Assembly (NCBI RefSeq): GCF_019837165.1
Contig: NZ_JAGYHC010000001.1
Coordinates: forward strand, 558,001 to 622,000
DNA: 64,000 bases
Direction: 5' to 3'
Source of the DNA: Virgibacillus sp. NKC19-3
Lineage (GTDB): Bacteria; Bacillota; Bacilli; Bacillales; Amphibacillaceae
Below are positions 53,528 through 62,853 of the stretch, piece after piece. Each line of letters begins with the position of its first letter. Within the stretch, counting starts at the first letter, position 1. The position numbers and the translations under genes are program-made. The notes under the pieces are model-generated. The model ran no database searches. It saw only the letters and a program-made list of their open reading frames with translations, and had not been told where the DNA came from.

Positions 53528-54880
53528 ATGACTTCCGAACAAAATCAACCAAATATGTTAGATACAGCGCCTGTGGGCAAGGTTTTTTTCAAATACTTGA
53601 TACCTTCCTTAACTGGCATGATGTTGATGGCAGTGAATATTGTTGCAGATGGTGTTATGGTCGGAAATCGATTAGGCCCGGTTGCACTTGCTGGAGTGGG
53701 AATTGCCTCACCCGTATTCACTATTTTTGTAGCAATGTCGCTTTGGATCGGTATCGGTGGAGCTACGTTGTTTTCGCAAGAGATGGGTGCGAAGAAACCG
53801 AAACATGCGCAATTTATTTTCACTCATTCGATGGCGTTGATTGCTATATTTACCATTATCATTGGATTAACATCCTTTATTTTCCAGGAGCAACTAGCTT
53901 ATATGCTGGGTGCTAATGAGGATACGTTCCCCTACACCATTGGTTATTTACATGTTATGTTGCTATTTGGCTTTGTGTTTACCATAGAGAATGCCTTGAG
54001 CACCTTTGTGCGAAATGACCAAAATCCAAATTTGGCAATGATTGCCTTAATTATTACTTCCTTATCTAATATTGGGATCAATTATGTCTTTTTATATGTA
54101 TTGGATTTAGGGGTAGCCGCGGTAGCTGCGGGGACTATCATGGCATCGTTTTTGGGTGTTCTTGTGTTAGCAATGCACTTTTTTAGAAAGAGAAATAATT
54201 TGCGCTTTGTTTCTATTAAGTTTCATCGGTCTTTGTTTCGAAATACAATGACCGTTGGTTTTCCCAGTTTTTTATCGGAAGTCGGAATTTCTGTTTTCAC
54301 CGTTGCCTTTAACGTCACATTGGCTCGAATTGCTGGAACCTCTGGTGTTGCTGCGTTCTCTGTCCTGAATTATGTGCATGGGGTCATGCTGATGATGTTT
54401 CTTGGAATGGCTTCGGCTGTTCAACCGCTGGTCAGTTATTACCATGGAGCTAAAATGATGGAAAGAACGAGGCAGACCATGAAGATAGCACTGGGTGTGG
54501 CTGTAATGGTAGGAATTCTTGCATTTGCGATTGGCCAGCTGGCGACGAGAGAAATCGTGTTGATCTTCGGTCAGTTTCCAGATGAAGTCATGGAAATTGC
54601 TATGACTGGAATTCGCTTATTTTTTATTGCCTATCTGTTTATGGGAATCAATTTTGTCATGATGACTTACTTTCAATCTGTTGCACAAATACGCATGGCA
54701 ACTTGGATCACGGCATCGAGAGAAATTATTTTTATGATGATCTTTATACTAGTGCTGCCTCTGTTTATGGGGATAAATGGTGTATGGCTTTCGGTCCCAT
54801 TGGCAGAATTGGTGGTTTTGGCTACAATCGTTGTTTATGTGAAGCGGCACAGGGAATTTAGGAGGGCACTTTCAGGTTGA
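53528..54880 (+). CDS. MATE-family efflux transporter
   Basis: A 450-residue protein with twelve hydrophobic helices in two similar halves; family features near the N-terminus GKVFFKYLIPSLTGMMLMAVNIVADGVMVGNRLGPVALAGVG (in parts) and FRKRNNLRFV at the mid-loop. Likely cation/drug antiporter; substrate unknown. AGGAGG precedes ATG 53528. Ends at a stem-loop. Confidence 0.92.
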   Translation: MTSEQNQPNMLDTAPVGKVFFKYLIPSLTGMMLMAVNIVADGVMVGNRLGPVALAGVGIASPVFTIFVAMSLWIGIGGATLFSQEMGAKKPKHAQFIFTHSMALIAIFTIIIGLTSFIFQEQLAYMLGANEDTFPYTIGYLHVMLLFGFVFTIENALSTFVRNDQNPNLAMIALIITSLSNIGINYVFLYVLDLGVAAVAAGTIMASFLGVLVLAMHFFRKRNNLRFVSIKFHRSLFRNTMTVGFPSFLSEVGISVFTVAFNVTLARIAGTSGVAAFSVLNYVHGVMLMMFLGMASAVQPLVSYYHGAKMMERTRQTMKIALGVAVMVGILAFAIGQLATREIVLIFGQFPDEVMEIAMTGIRLFFIAYLFMGINFVMMTYFQSVAQIRMATWITASREIIFMMIFILVLPLFMGINGVWLSVPLAELVVLATIVVYVKRHREFRRALSG

Positions 54881-54886
54881 GCAGGG

Positions 54887-54911
54887 GCAGTCATGAGGGT
54901 TTCATGGCTGC
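54887..54911 (+). terminator. Terminator after the MATE gene
   Basis: GCAGTCATGA pairs with TCATGGCTGC (one G-U), loop GGGTT, followed by TTCTTC. Confidence 0.55.
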
Positions 54912-55326
54912 TTCTTCAACTCAAATGCTTTTGCTAGCAACGCAATCCCCCTCTCATTCGGTGTGCATTGCCGATACGTTCGGTATGATAGTGACCTCGT
55001 CCGCTTGATAAAGCGCTAGCTACTCGCTAGTTGAGATACCTCCTGCTTATAACAACAACGATGTAACGCGTATGATAAAAGGACAAATGGTTTAAAATAT
55101 AAATCATTGGCTCGTTTCAATCCGCAGATTTGAATGTCATGTAATTGTCATTTCTAATGTATTTATATCATGTCAAAATGGCTTTATACTAGTCGTATAG
55201 TAAAATTAGATAGCCATTGTCTTTGCTTGAACGAATAACGATGCGCAGTCATTTCGCATTTAAGCATAACTACACTTGTTCAATACTGAACACCATATTA
55301 ATGTTTTACAAGGAGGTTTTACCACG
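54912..55326. other. Regulatory region upstream of cydABDC
   Basis: No gene. It includes a CTAGC/GCTAG inverted repeat near 55013 and the palindrome at 55277-55292. A promoter could use TTGTCA (55145), but no convincing -10 at the right distance was found. Confidence 0.4.
55277..55292 (+). promoter_or_regulatory. Palindrome upstream of cydA
   Basis: TGTTCAATACTGAACA: perfect 6-bp arms around ATAC. The left half resembles the pflB box. It ends 21 nt before the cydA RBS. Confidence 0.45.
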
Positions 55327-56688
55327 ATGGAATTGGATACAGTCTTGATGAGTAGACTGCTTACGACGATAACGCTTGGCTTTCATATCATATTTGCAAC
55401 AATTGGTGTTGGAGTTCCCTTGATGATTTCCATAGCTGAGCTTATTGGTATTAAAAGTAAAGATTCGCATTATACCATGTTAGCAAGACGCTGGTCACGC
55501 GGATTTGTTATTACCGTTGCTGTTGGGGTCGTAACCGGTACTGCCATTGGCCTGCAATTATCTTTAGTATGGCCTAACTTTATGCAGGTTGCGGGTAATG
55601 TTATTGCGCTTCCTCTATTCATGGAAGTCTTTGCGTTTTTCTTTGAAGCGATTTTCATAGGTATTTATTTATACACATGGGATCGTTTTAAAAAGCCAAT
55701 CACACATTGGCTGCTATCTATCCCGATTTTCATTGGTGGGGGAATGTCAGCAGTATTTATCACAACGGTTAATTCTTTTATGAATACGCCCGAAGGCTTC
55801 GAAATGGAGAATGGGGTTTTCGCAGCTGTTAATCCAATTGAAGCGATGCTCAATCCCGCTTCTCCATCCAAGATATTTCATGTGCTAAGTTCGGCATATG
55901 TAACATGTGCAGTGCTTCTTGCTGCTATTGCCGCTTTTATGTTGTTGAGAAAAAGGCTTTCTGCAAGGGCATCCGCTTATCATAAAAAAGCATTAAAATT
56001 CACATTAATAACCGCGTTTGTATTTGCGGCTATTAACTTTTTGGCGGGGGATGTTTCGGCGAAGTTTCTGGCTGATGAGCAACCGGAAAAACTTGCTGCA
56101 GCAGAATGGCATTTTGAGACAGAAGAAGGTGCGGATCTAATATTATTTGGCTGGCTGAATGAAGATAATGAACCAACAGGTGTGATTCGCATCCCTAATT
56201 TATTGAGCTTTTTGGCGCATGGTGACTTTAATAGTGAAGTAGCTGGATTAGAAGAGACACCTGGAGACGAGCAACCACCGCTTTGGATTCATTATATGTT
56301 TGACCTCATGGTAGTAATCGGAGGGTATCTCCTGGGTATATCCTTGCTTTATCTTATTGTAAGTAAGGTGAAAAAGTGGAATGAACATCATAAATGGATG
56401 CTACGTGCCATCGTTTTAAGCGGGCCTTTAGCATTTTTGGCGATTGAGTTTGGCTGGATTTATGCAGAAGAAGGTCGGCAGCCATGGATTCTACGTGGTT
56501 ATATGACGGTGAGTGAGGCAGCAACCACGTCCTCTCATATTGGTCTGATGTTTTTATTGTTCTTAGGCCTCTACATCGTATTAGGGACGTTGTGTGTGAT
56601 AGTATTACGTAAGCTGTTTCGTCATAACCCTGTCGAGGAAGAATTGGAAAAACACTACCCAACCATAGAAAAGGGTGATGAGTCATGA
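55327..56688 (+). CDS. cydA: CydA, cytochrome bd ubiquinol/menaquinol oxidase subunit I
   Basis: A 453-residue membrane protein with the low-spin and high-spin haem region near the N-terminus (SRLLTTITLGFHIIFATIGVG, containing a haem His) and a short Q-loop, as in the YthA/cyanide-insensitive branch. GWIYAEEGRQPWILRG is the conserved quinol-site block. Start ATG 55327 with AAGGAGG upstream. Reduces O2 to water at low oxygen and overlaps cydB by 4 nt. Confidence 0.95.
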   Translation: MELDTVLMSRLLTTITLGFHIIFATIGVGVPLMISIAELIGIKSKDSHYTMLARRWSRGFVITVAVGVVTGTAIGLQLSLVWPNFMQVAGNVIALPLFMEVFAFFFEAIFIGIYLYTWDRFKKPITHWLLSIPIFIGGGMSAVFITTVNSFMNTPEGFEMENGVFAAVNPIEAMLNPASPSKIFHVLSSAYVTCAVLLAAIAAFMLLRKRLSARASAYHKKALKFTLITAFVFAAINFLAGDVSAKFLADEQPEKLAAAEWHFETEEGADLILFGWLNEDNEPTGVIRIPNLLSFLAHGDFNSEVAGLEETPGDEQPPLWIHYMFDLMVVIGGYLLGISLLYLIVSKVKKWNEHHKWMLRAIVLSGPLAFLAIEFGWIYAEEGRQPWILRGYMTVSEAATTSSHIGLMFLLFLGLYIVLGTLCVIVLRKLFRHNPVEEELEKHYPTIEKGDES

Positions 56689-57698
56689 GTTATGAAATCA
56701 TTGGTCTAACCGTGTTATGGATCTTTCTATACGGTTATCTGATCGTAGCGTCCGTTGACTTTGGCGCAGGATTCTTTGCTTATTATGCAAAAATCACAAA
56801 GAAAGATCACATCATTAATCAGTTGATATCCAGATATTTATCGCCTGTGTGGGAAGTGACCAACGTGTTTTTCGTGTTCTTCTTTGTTGGAGTTGTAGGC
56901 TTTTTCCCGGATACAGCTTATTATTATGGTAGTGCATTGTTGGTTCCTGCTAGTATTGCCATTATATTGCTGGCGATACGGGGATCGTTCTATGCGTTTG
57001 AAAATTACGGATCTAAACAAAGTAATATCTACATGTTCTTATATGGAGCAACCGGGTTATTCATTCCTGCATCTTTATCCGTCGCTTTAGCCATATCCGA
57101 AGGTGGGTTTATTGTTGAGGATGGTGGTGCGGTTTCTCTACAGTATTTGGAATTATTTACGAGTCCACTGGCATGGAGTATCGTCGGTTTAGCAATTGTA
57201 TCTGTACTATTTATCAGTAGTACATTTCTGACATTCTATGCTTCCTATGCCAATGACAAGCCCGCATTGAAGCTTGTTCGAAATTATGCACTGTTCTGGA
57301 GTACACCAACGATTATTGCTGGTTTGACAACTTTTATTTTCTTAAGTCAGCATAATGAAAGGCATTTTCAAAACATGATGGATCTTTGGTGGATGTTAGG
57401 CTTATCTGTAGGATTTTTCATGATAGCCATGTGGTTGCTTTATCAAGGGAAACGGTATGGATTGGCCTTTATTAGTGTGATGTTGCAATTCTTCTTTGCT
57501 TTTTTTGCCTATGGAATAGGTCATTATCCGTATATACTGGATCCGTTTATCACTGTTAGCGATGGTGCAACACATCCATCCATGGGAATAGCCTTAATTG
57601 TAGCCTTTATTGGCGGGTTGCTTTTATTAATACCTGCTTTGATATTATTGATGCGATTATTTTTATTTGATGCGGATTATGTGAAAGGGAAAAAATAG
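56685..57698 (+). CDS. cydB: CydB, cytochrome bd oxidase subunit II
   Basis: A 337-residue partner of CydA with about eight helices; N-terminal LTVLWIFLYGYLIVASVDFGAGFFAYYAK (in parts) and SRYLSPVWEVTNVFFVFFFVG are typical of subunit II. ATG 56685 overlaps the cydA stop. Coupled translation is expected. Confidence 0.94.
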   Translation: MSYEIIGLTVLWIFLYGYLIVASVDFGAGFFAYYAKITKKDHIINQLISRYLSPVWEVTNVFFVFFFVGVVGFFPDTAYYYGSALLVPASIAIILLAIRGSFYAFENYGSKQSNIYMFLYGATGLFIPASLSVALAISEGGFIVEDGGAVSLQYLELFTSPLAWSIVGLAIVSVLFISSTFLTFYASYANDKPALKLVRNYALFWSTPTIIAGLTTFIFLSQHNERHFQNMMDLWWMLGLSVGFFMIAMWLLYQGKRYGLAFISVMLQFFFAFFAYGIGHYPYILDPFITVSDGATHPSMGIALIVAFIGGLLLLIPALILLMRLFLFDADYVKGKK

Positions 57699-57743
57699 GA
57701 ACATATAAGTTAGACAAATCTTGACTTGGGGGATTTGCATATC

Positions 57744-59477
57744 ATGTACAATTTAAAAGAAATAGCATTTACGCAGAAAAAAAGCATGTTATTTCTGTTT
57801 ATGTCAACAGTGGTTACAGGTGCAGCGGTCATCGCTCAAGCTTATCTCATCGTTAGGATTGTTGATCGTGTCTTTTTGCAAGGAGCATCTTTTCAAGAAA
57901 TCCTCCCATCCTTGGGGGGATTATTGCTCGTTCTTTTAGCGAGAACAGCTTTTAGTTATATGAATGGTCGTAAGGGGATCCAGATGGCAGCGAAAGTGAA
58001 GGCTGATTTCCGCAGACGCATCTTAGCTAAACATTCCAGAAATCCGATGCAAGCTTCATTACGTGGGCAGTCAGGTCAGAAGGTAAGTATCATGATGGAT
58101 GCTGTCGACGAAATGGATAGTTATTTCAGTCAGTATATTCCTCAAATGATTCAAACATCCTTCATCCCACTATTGGTTCTCGTTGTTGTGTTCACGCAAC
58201 ATGTGAATACAGGACTGATTATGATTGTCACTGCACCATTCATTCCTATTTTCATGGTCATCATTGGCATGAAAACCAAACAGAAATCGGAAGAACAACT
58301 GGAAGAGCTTGGGGCCTTTTCTGGACGTTTTCTTGAAACATTGCAGGGACTTACTACGCTTAAATTATTCGGACGCGCGAAACAACAGAGGGAAGCGATC
58401 GAAAAGAGTAGTCTAGGATTTAGAGATGCAACAATGGAGATATTAAAAGTTGCTTTTACTTCCTCCTTTATGCTTGAACTGATTTCAATGCTTAGTATTG
58501 GGCTTGTGGCACTGGAACTTTCGATTCAACTTATCGTTTATGAAAGCATTTCCTTCTTCACTGCTTTCTTTGTGCTCATACTGGTGCCTGAATTTTATAC
58601 GTCATTGAAAGAACTTGGCAGCACTTTCCATAATGGAAGAAGTAGTATGGGGGCAGCTGAAAAGATAGCAGATGAATTAGAGGAAGCAGAGCAAGCAGTA
58701 GGTTGGGGGAGCGAAAACGTAAATAAAGAAGCAACGCCGCCGAGCATTGATTTACGTGAAGCAGGCTATAGTTATGGAGAGGATCAGTTTTCTTTGCAAC
58801 CTATACACGCGCGGATTCAGCCCTATGAGGCCATTGCCATTGTAGGAAGAACCGGGTCCGGGAAGACAACTTTGCTGCATATGATTGCAGGCCTAATTGG
58901 CCCCTCAACAGGCGATATCGTCATTAACGGTAGATCGCGATCGGAATATAAAGAAGAAGACTGGTTTGATCAATTGAGCTATATCTCGCAGCATCCGTAT
59001 ATTTTCTCCGGAACCATTGCGGAAAATATCGCAATCGGAGGACATGCAGACGTGTCAAAAAGCGATATCGAGCAAGCTGCGGAGCAGGCAGGAATTGCAG
59101 ATATGATTCATTCCTTGGAAGATGGTTATGATACCCCAGTCGGTGAGGGCGGGAGAGGTCTTTCAGGTGGAGAGCAGCAACGACTTGCCATTGCAAGAGC
59201 GTTCTTGAAACATCCATCATTGATTCTTTTTGATGAGCCGACTACGGGACTCGATCTGCAAACAGAGCGTATCCTGCAAACATCGATCAATCAATTGTCT
59301 AAGAATGCTACGGTAATTACTGTGGCGCACCGCCTTCATACGATTAAAAACGCGGATCAAATTCTATTCCTGGAAAATGGCGAGCTGATTGCAGTAGGAA
59401 CACATGAGGCGCTTATGGATTCGGTAGCTGAATATCGGGCTATGGTAACTGTCCAACAGGGAGGGAAGGCAGAATGA
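57744..59477 (+). CDS. cydD: CydD-type ABC exporter subunit for cytochrome bd assembly
   Basis: A 577-residue half-transporter: membrane domain, then Walker [19 protein letters not shown], signature GRGLSGGEQQRLAIARAF, Walker B LILFDEPTTGLD, and VAHRLHTI. With the next gene it forms the CydDC exporter of cysteine/glutathione-type thiols needed for cytochrome bd. I use ATG 57744; in-frame TTG codons at 57726 and 57735 precede it. The order cydA-B-D-C is the Bacillus one. Confidence 0.93.
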   Translation: MYNLKEIAFTQKKSMLFLFMSTVVTGAAVIAQAYLIVRIVDRVFLQGASFQEILPSLGGLLLVLLARTAFSYMNGRKGIQMAAKVKADFRRRILAKHSRNPMQASLRGQSGQKVSIMMDAVDEMDSYFSQYIPQMIQTSFIPLLVLVVVFTQHVNTGLIMIVTAPFIPIFMVIIGMKTKQKSEEQLEELGAFSGRFLETLQGLTTLKLFGRAKQQREAIEKSSLGFRDATMEILKVAFTSSFMLELISMLSIGLVALELSIQLIVYESISFFTAFFVLILVPEFYTSLKELGSTFHNGRSSMGAAEKIADELEEAEQAVGWGSENVNKEATPPSIDLREAGYSYGEDQFSLQPIHARIQPYEAIAIVGRTGSGKTTLLHMIAGLIGPSTGDIVINGRSRSEYKEEDWFDQLSYISQHPYIFSGTIAENIAIGGHADVSKSDIEQAAEQAGIADMIHSLEDGYDTPVGEGGRGLSGGEQQRLAIARAFLKHPSLILFDEPTTGLDLQTERILQTSINQLSKNATVITVAHRLHTIKNADQILFLENGELIAVGTHEALMDSVAEYRAMVTVQQGGKAE

Positions 59478-61183
59478 GAGATTTAGTGATAGTTATCAAG
59501 TTAATGATGGTAGAGAAGAAGGACATTCTTAATTCGATTATCTTTGGTTTTATTGCCGGTATTGCTGCTGTTGGACTATTTTCGGCAAGTGGCTACTTAA
59601 TTTCAAAAGCTGCCTTTGCCCCGCCTTTATATACGCTAATCATTCTAACATCATCTGTAAAGTTGCTTGGGTTACTAAAAGCAATAGCAAGATATGCAGA
59701 AAGGTATTTTTCCCATCGAGCGACATTTACCATTTTAAGTAATCTGCGTGTTTCCTTCTTCGAAAAGGTAGAACCATTAGCCCCTGGCATTTTTCAAAAA
59801 TATCGAAGTGGGGATCTGCTTTCCAGAATTGTTGGGGATGTAGAAAGTTTGCAGAACTTCTTTTTGCGTGTGTTTTATCCACCAATTGTTCTAGTTATGG
59901 TGTTCTTGAGTACCATTTTATTCACGGCTTTCTTTTCGCTTTCTATAGCAGTTGTATTGTTCATTGGTCTCATACTTACAGCTTTTGTCGTTCCGGCATT
60001 GTTCGCTATGAGACAAGCAAAAATAGACAGTGATGTCCGTGAAGGAAGGGGCGCGCTTTCTACAGAAGTTACCGAATTTCTTCATGGATTCCGTGATTTA
60101 AAAATATACCAGAAGCTTGATGGAAAGGAGCAACAACTACTGGAATCATCTAATGCCTATATTAAGGAGCAGGAAAAAGAAAGCATCAATACGTTGTATA
60201 ACCAGTCCGTGAATTCTTTTGTAACGCTTTTTGTATCCTGGTTTGTATTGGCGCTTGGTGTCTATTTGATCGTAGATGGCCAATTGGAAGGAATCTTTCT
60301 GGCGATGTTTTTAATGATTTCTCTAACGGTTTTTGAAGATGCTGCTCCGATGGCGGTTTTCCCTATCCATATGCAGGACAGTAGTCGAGCGGCCACACGT
60401 CTTTTCTCTGTAGTTCGGGCAGAGAGTGAAGAGGAAGGTGATTTGGGGAAGCTTCCATCTAATGTTGTGCCAGCTGTCGAGATGAAAAATGTTACGTTCA
60501 CTTTTCCAAATGAATGGCGAACAGCGGTGGAAAATGTTGATTTGAAGCTTCCTGCCGGCTCGAAAACGGCAATTGTCGGGCCAAGTGGATCGGGGAAGTC
60601 AACGTTATTGCAACTCTTATTGAAAATTAGTCACGTCGATCAAGGTGACATCTGTTTCAATGGGCTCTCACTCGATAACTTAAACGCGGAGAGCATTTGG
60701 AAAGAAGCAAATGTCGTTCTGCAGGAAAATCACTTTTTCTATGGAACAGTAAGGAGTAATTTGCTTCTGTCTGGTGATGGGCTGACCGATGAGAAGCTGG
60801 AAACAGCATTAGCTAACGTGCAGCTGGAGCATTTTGATCTAGCAGACCCCATCTTTGAAAGAGGGGAGAATCTATCCGGTGGGGAAAAGCAACGACTTGC
60901 AATTGCCCGGGCAATGCTTAAAGGAGGACATCTCTGGTTATTGGATGAGCCAACATCTTCTGTAGATGCACTAACCGAGCACGCTATTTATGGACATCTT
61001 TTGGAACAGGCGACAGATGACACGCTCGTGTTAGTCAGTCACCGTTTAACCGGGTTGGAAACAATGGATCAGATTATTGTGATGGATCAAGGTGCCATTA
61101 TGGAAACTGGTACGTTTGCAGAATTGATGCAGGCGAAAGGTTATTTTTATGAAATGAAGGAGATTGAGCGTAGTTTATTGTAG
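59474..61183 (+). CDS. cydC: CydC-type ABC exporter subunit
   Basis: A 569-residue half-transporter: six helices, Walker A VGPSGSGKSTLLQLLLKI, signature GENLSGGEKQRLAIARAM, Walker B LWLLDEPTSSVD and VSHRLTGL. It overlaps cydD by 4 nt and ends the operon before a perfect terminator. Confidence 0.93.
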   Translation: MRDLVIVIKLMMVEKKDILNSIIFGFIAGIAAVGLFSASGYLISKAAFAPPLYTLIILTSSVKLLGLLKAIARYAERYFSHRATFTILSNLRVSFFEKVEPLAPGIFQKYRSGDLLSRIVGDVESLQNFFLRVFYPPIVLVMVFLSTILFTAFFSLSIAVVLFIGLILTAFVVPALFAMRQAKIDSDVREGRGALSTEVTEFLHGFRDLKIYQKLDGKEQQLLESSNAYIKEQEKESINTLYNQSVNSFVTLFVSWFVLALGVYLIVDGQLEGIFLAMFLMISLTVFEDAAPMAVFPIHMQDSSRAATRLFSVVRAESEEEGDLGKLPSNVVPAVEMKNVTFTFPNEWRTAVENVDLKLPAGSKTAIVGPSGSGKSTLLQLLLKISHVDQGDICFNGLSLDNLNAESIWKEANVVLQENHFFYGTVRSNLLLSGDGLTDEKLETALANVQLEHFDLADPIFERGENLSGGEKQRLAIARAMLKGGHLWLLDEPTSSVDALTEHAIYGHLLEQATDDTLVLVSHRLTGLETMDQIIVMDQGAIMETGTFAELMQAKGYFYEMKEIERSLL

Positions 61184-61228
61184 TACGAGGATAATTTTTT
61201 AAGGTTGTGGATCACTTGAAAATGTCAT

Positions 61229-61256
61229 GGAATAGCTTTTTAGCTATTCCTGATTT
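61229..61256 (+). terminator. Terminator of cydABDC
   Basis: GGAATAGCT-TTTT-AGCTATTCC, perfect 9-bp stem, followed by TGATTTTATTT. Confidence 0.85.
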
Positions 61257-61345
61257 TATTTGGTATTTTAATTGTTACAGATATTGAAACTTGACCTCAT
61301 TTTCTCTATGATTAATAGAGACTATATGAAGATGGGGGAAGGGGA

Positions 61346-62776
61346 ATGTTTAAGAGGGGATTATGTATTTGTTTCGTCATGGTGGCATTATTTTTGGTTG
61401 GTTGTAATGATGAACAAGACGTTTCGTCCAGTGATGAGCCAAACAAGGATGATGAACAGGAAGAATCAGTTTCGGAAGTTGAAGCGGAAGAATCCACTTT
61501 AGAAAGATTTGAGGACATAGGGGAAATTGAATCCAGAGAAGATATGAAAGCACAGGAAGAGGGAACATTAGTAGCGGATATGACACTGGAGGAAGAGCTG
61601 GAAGATGATTCATCGGATAAAGAGCTGGATCCGTCCATTGTTCAAGCATTAGAAGAAGAATTGGAACATATCACATCCCAGACGCAAGACCCGGAGGAAA
61701 TTAATAAAGCGCTCGTTCATTTGCTTGGCACCCCGCATTACAATGAAGTGATTGAAAAAGCGGAGGAATTTGAGCCTGATTTTGAAGAGCCTTTTCTACC
61801 TGACCCGGGCAAATCTGAAAAAGAACTTGAAAATGAACCGGCTAAAGGGAAAGCAATTATTTTGCTTGATGCAAGTTCGAGTATGTTGTTACGTGTTGAC
61901 AACGAAGTGAAAATGGATATAGCGAAGGATGCTGTAGAGCGCTTTGGGGAAACGATTGGACAGGATAATGATGTTTCGTTAGTTGTATATGGACATAAGG
62001 GTTCTGAATCAGAAGCGGATAAGGAATTATCGTGTAATGGAATTGAAGAGATTTATCCGATGGACGCTTACGATGAATCCGAATTTACAGATGCATTATC
62101 CAGTTTTGAGAGTAAAGGGTACACTCCGTTGGCAGGAGCCATCCAAAAGGCGGCAGATATGAGTAGTGATTACGAAGAGCCAACTACTGTATATATTGTT
62201 AGCGACGGCGTGGAAACGTGTGACGGGGATCCTGTTGAAGAAGCGGCTAACTTTGTAAAGGATAGTGAAGATACGTCTGTCAATATCATCGGTTTTAATG
62301 TGGATGAGGATGCTCAAGAACAGCTTAAGGAAGTTTCAGACGCCGGTGCAGGTGAATATTTTTCAGCAGATAATGCAGATGAATTGAAAACAACGATTGA
62401 ACAAAAGTGGCTCCCTTCCAGAATTGATCTAGCATGGGCTTTCACAAAGGCCCCTGATGGATGGGAAACCCTTGCTGAAAAGGAACGTTTTGATGAGGGT
62501 CTAAACCCAATAAAGGACGTTATTGACAGTGAGGCATCCAGATATTCACAAGCCCTTCAGATTCTAAACGATGAGCAGTTGGTCGATTCTGAAGTAAGCG
62601 AAGAAGTTCGAGAACTTAGGGAAGAAAGACATCGTAAAATGTATGATGTCATAAGTGCGTTCAGCTCTGAAAAGAAAGATGAAATCGATGCACGTGCAGA
62701 TGACATACATCAAGAAGTAGATGAATGGACCGAAGAGATGAGGAAGCAAAAGGAAGAAAACGACGATTTGTTTTAA
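61346..62776 (+). CDS. VWA-domain lipoprotein (YwmC/YwmD-like)
   Basis: A 476-residue exported lipoprotein: signal peptide MFKRGLCICFVMVALFLVGC with lipobox LVGC (C20). A highly acidic linker (residues 21-150) is followed by a von Willebrand A domain with metal-site motif DASSSM and threonine and SDGVETC motifs. The C-terminal region is charged and helical (REERHRKMYDVISAF). Function unknown; extracytoplasmic metal-dependent adhesion or complex formation is the family expectation. GGGGGAAGGGG precedes ATG 61346. Confidence 0.9.
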   Translation: MFKRGLCICFVMVALFLVGCNDEQDVSSSDEPNKDDEQEESVSEVEAEESTLERFEDIGEIESREDMKAQEEGTLVADMTLEEELEDDSSDKELDPSIVQALEEELEHITSQTQDPEEINKALVHLLGTPHYNEVIEKAEEFEPDFEEPFLPDPGKSEKELENEPAKGKAIILLDASSSMLLRVDNEVKMDIAKDAVERFGETIGQDNDVSLVVYGHKGSESEADKELSCNGIEEIYPMDAYDESEFTDALSSFESKGYTPLAGAIQKAADMSSDYEEPTTVYIVSDGVETCDGDPVEEAANFVKDSEDTSVNIIGFNVDEDAQEQLKEVSDAGAGEYFSADNADELKTTIEQKWLPSRIDLAWAFTKAPDGWETLAEKERFDEGLNPIKDVIDSEASRYSQALQILNDEQLVDSEVSEEVRELREERHRKMYDVISAFSSEKKDEIDARADDIHQEVDEWTEEMRKQKEENDDLF

Positions 62777-62808
62777 GGGAAAAATGTATGTGAGTTGTGC
62801 TTCCTACC

Positions 62809-62853
62809 ATCTATGGGACGAGGATCCTGTCCCCTCGTCCCATAGATTTTTTT
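62809..62853. terminator. Bidirectional terminator containing the dispersed 27-bp repeat, copy 2
   Basis: ATCTATGGGACGAGG (62809-62823) pairs perfectly over 15 bp with CCTCGTCCCATAGAT (62833-62847); TTTTTT follows. The core 62815-62841 matches the element at the end of moaC at 24 of 27 positions. It serves both convergent genes. Confidence 0.9.
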
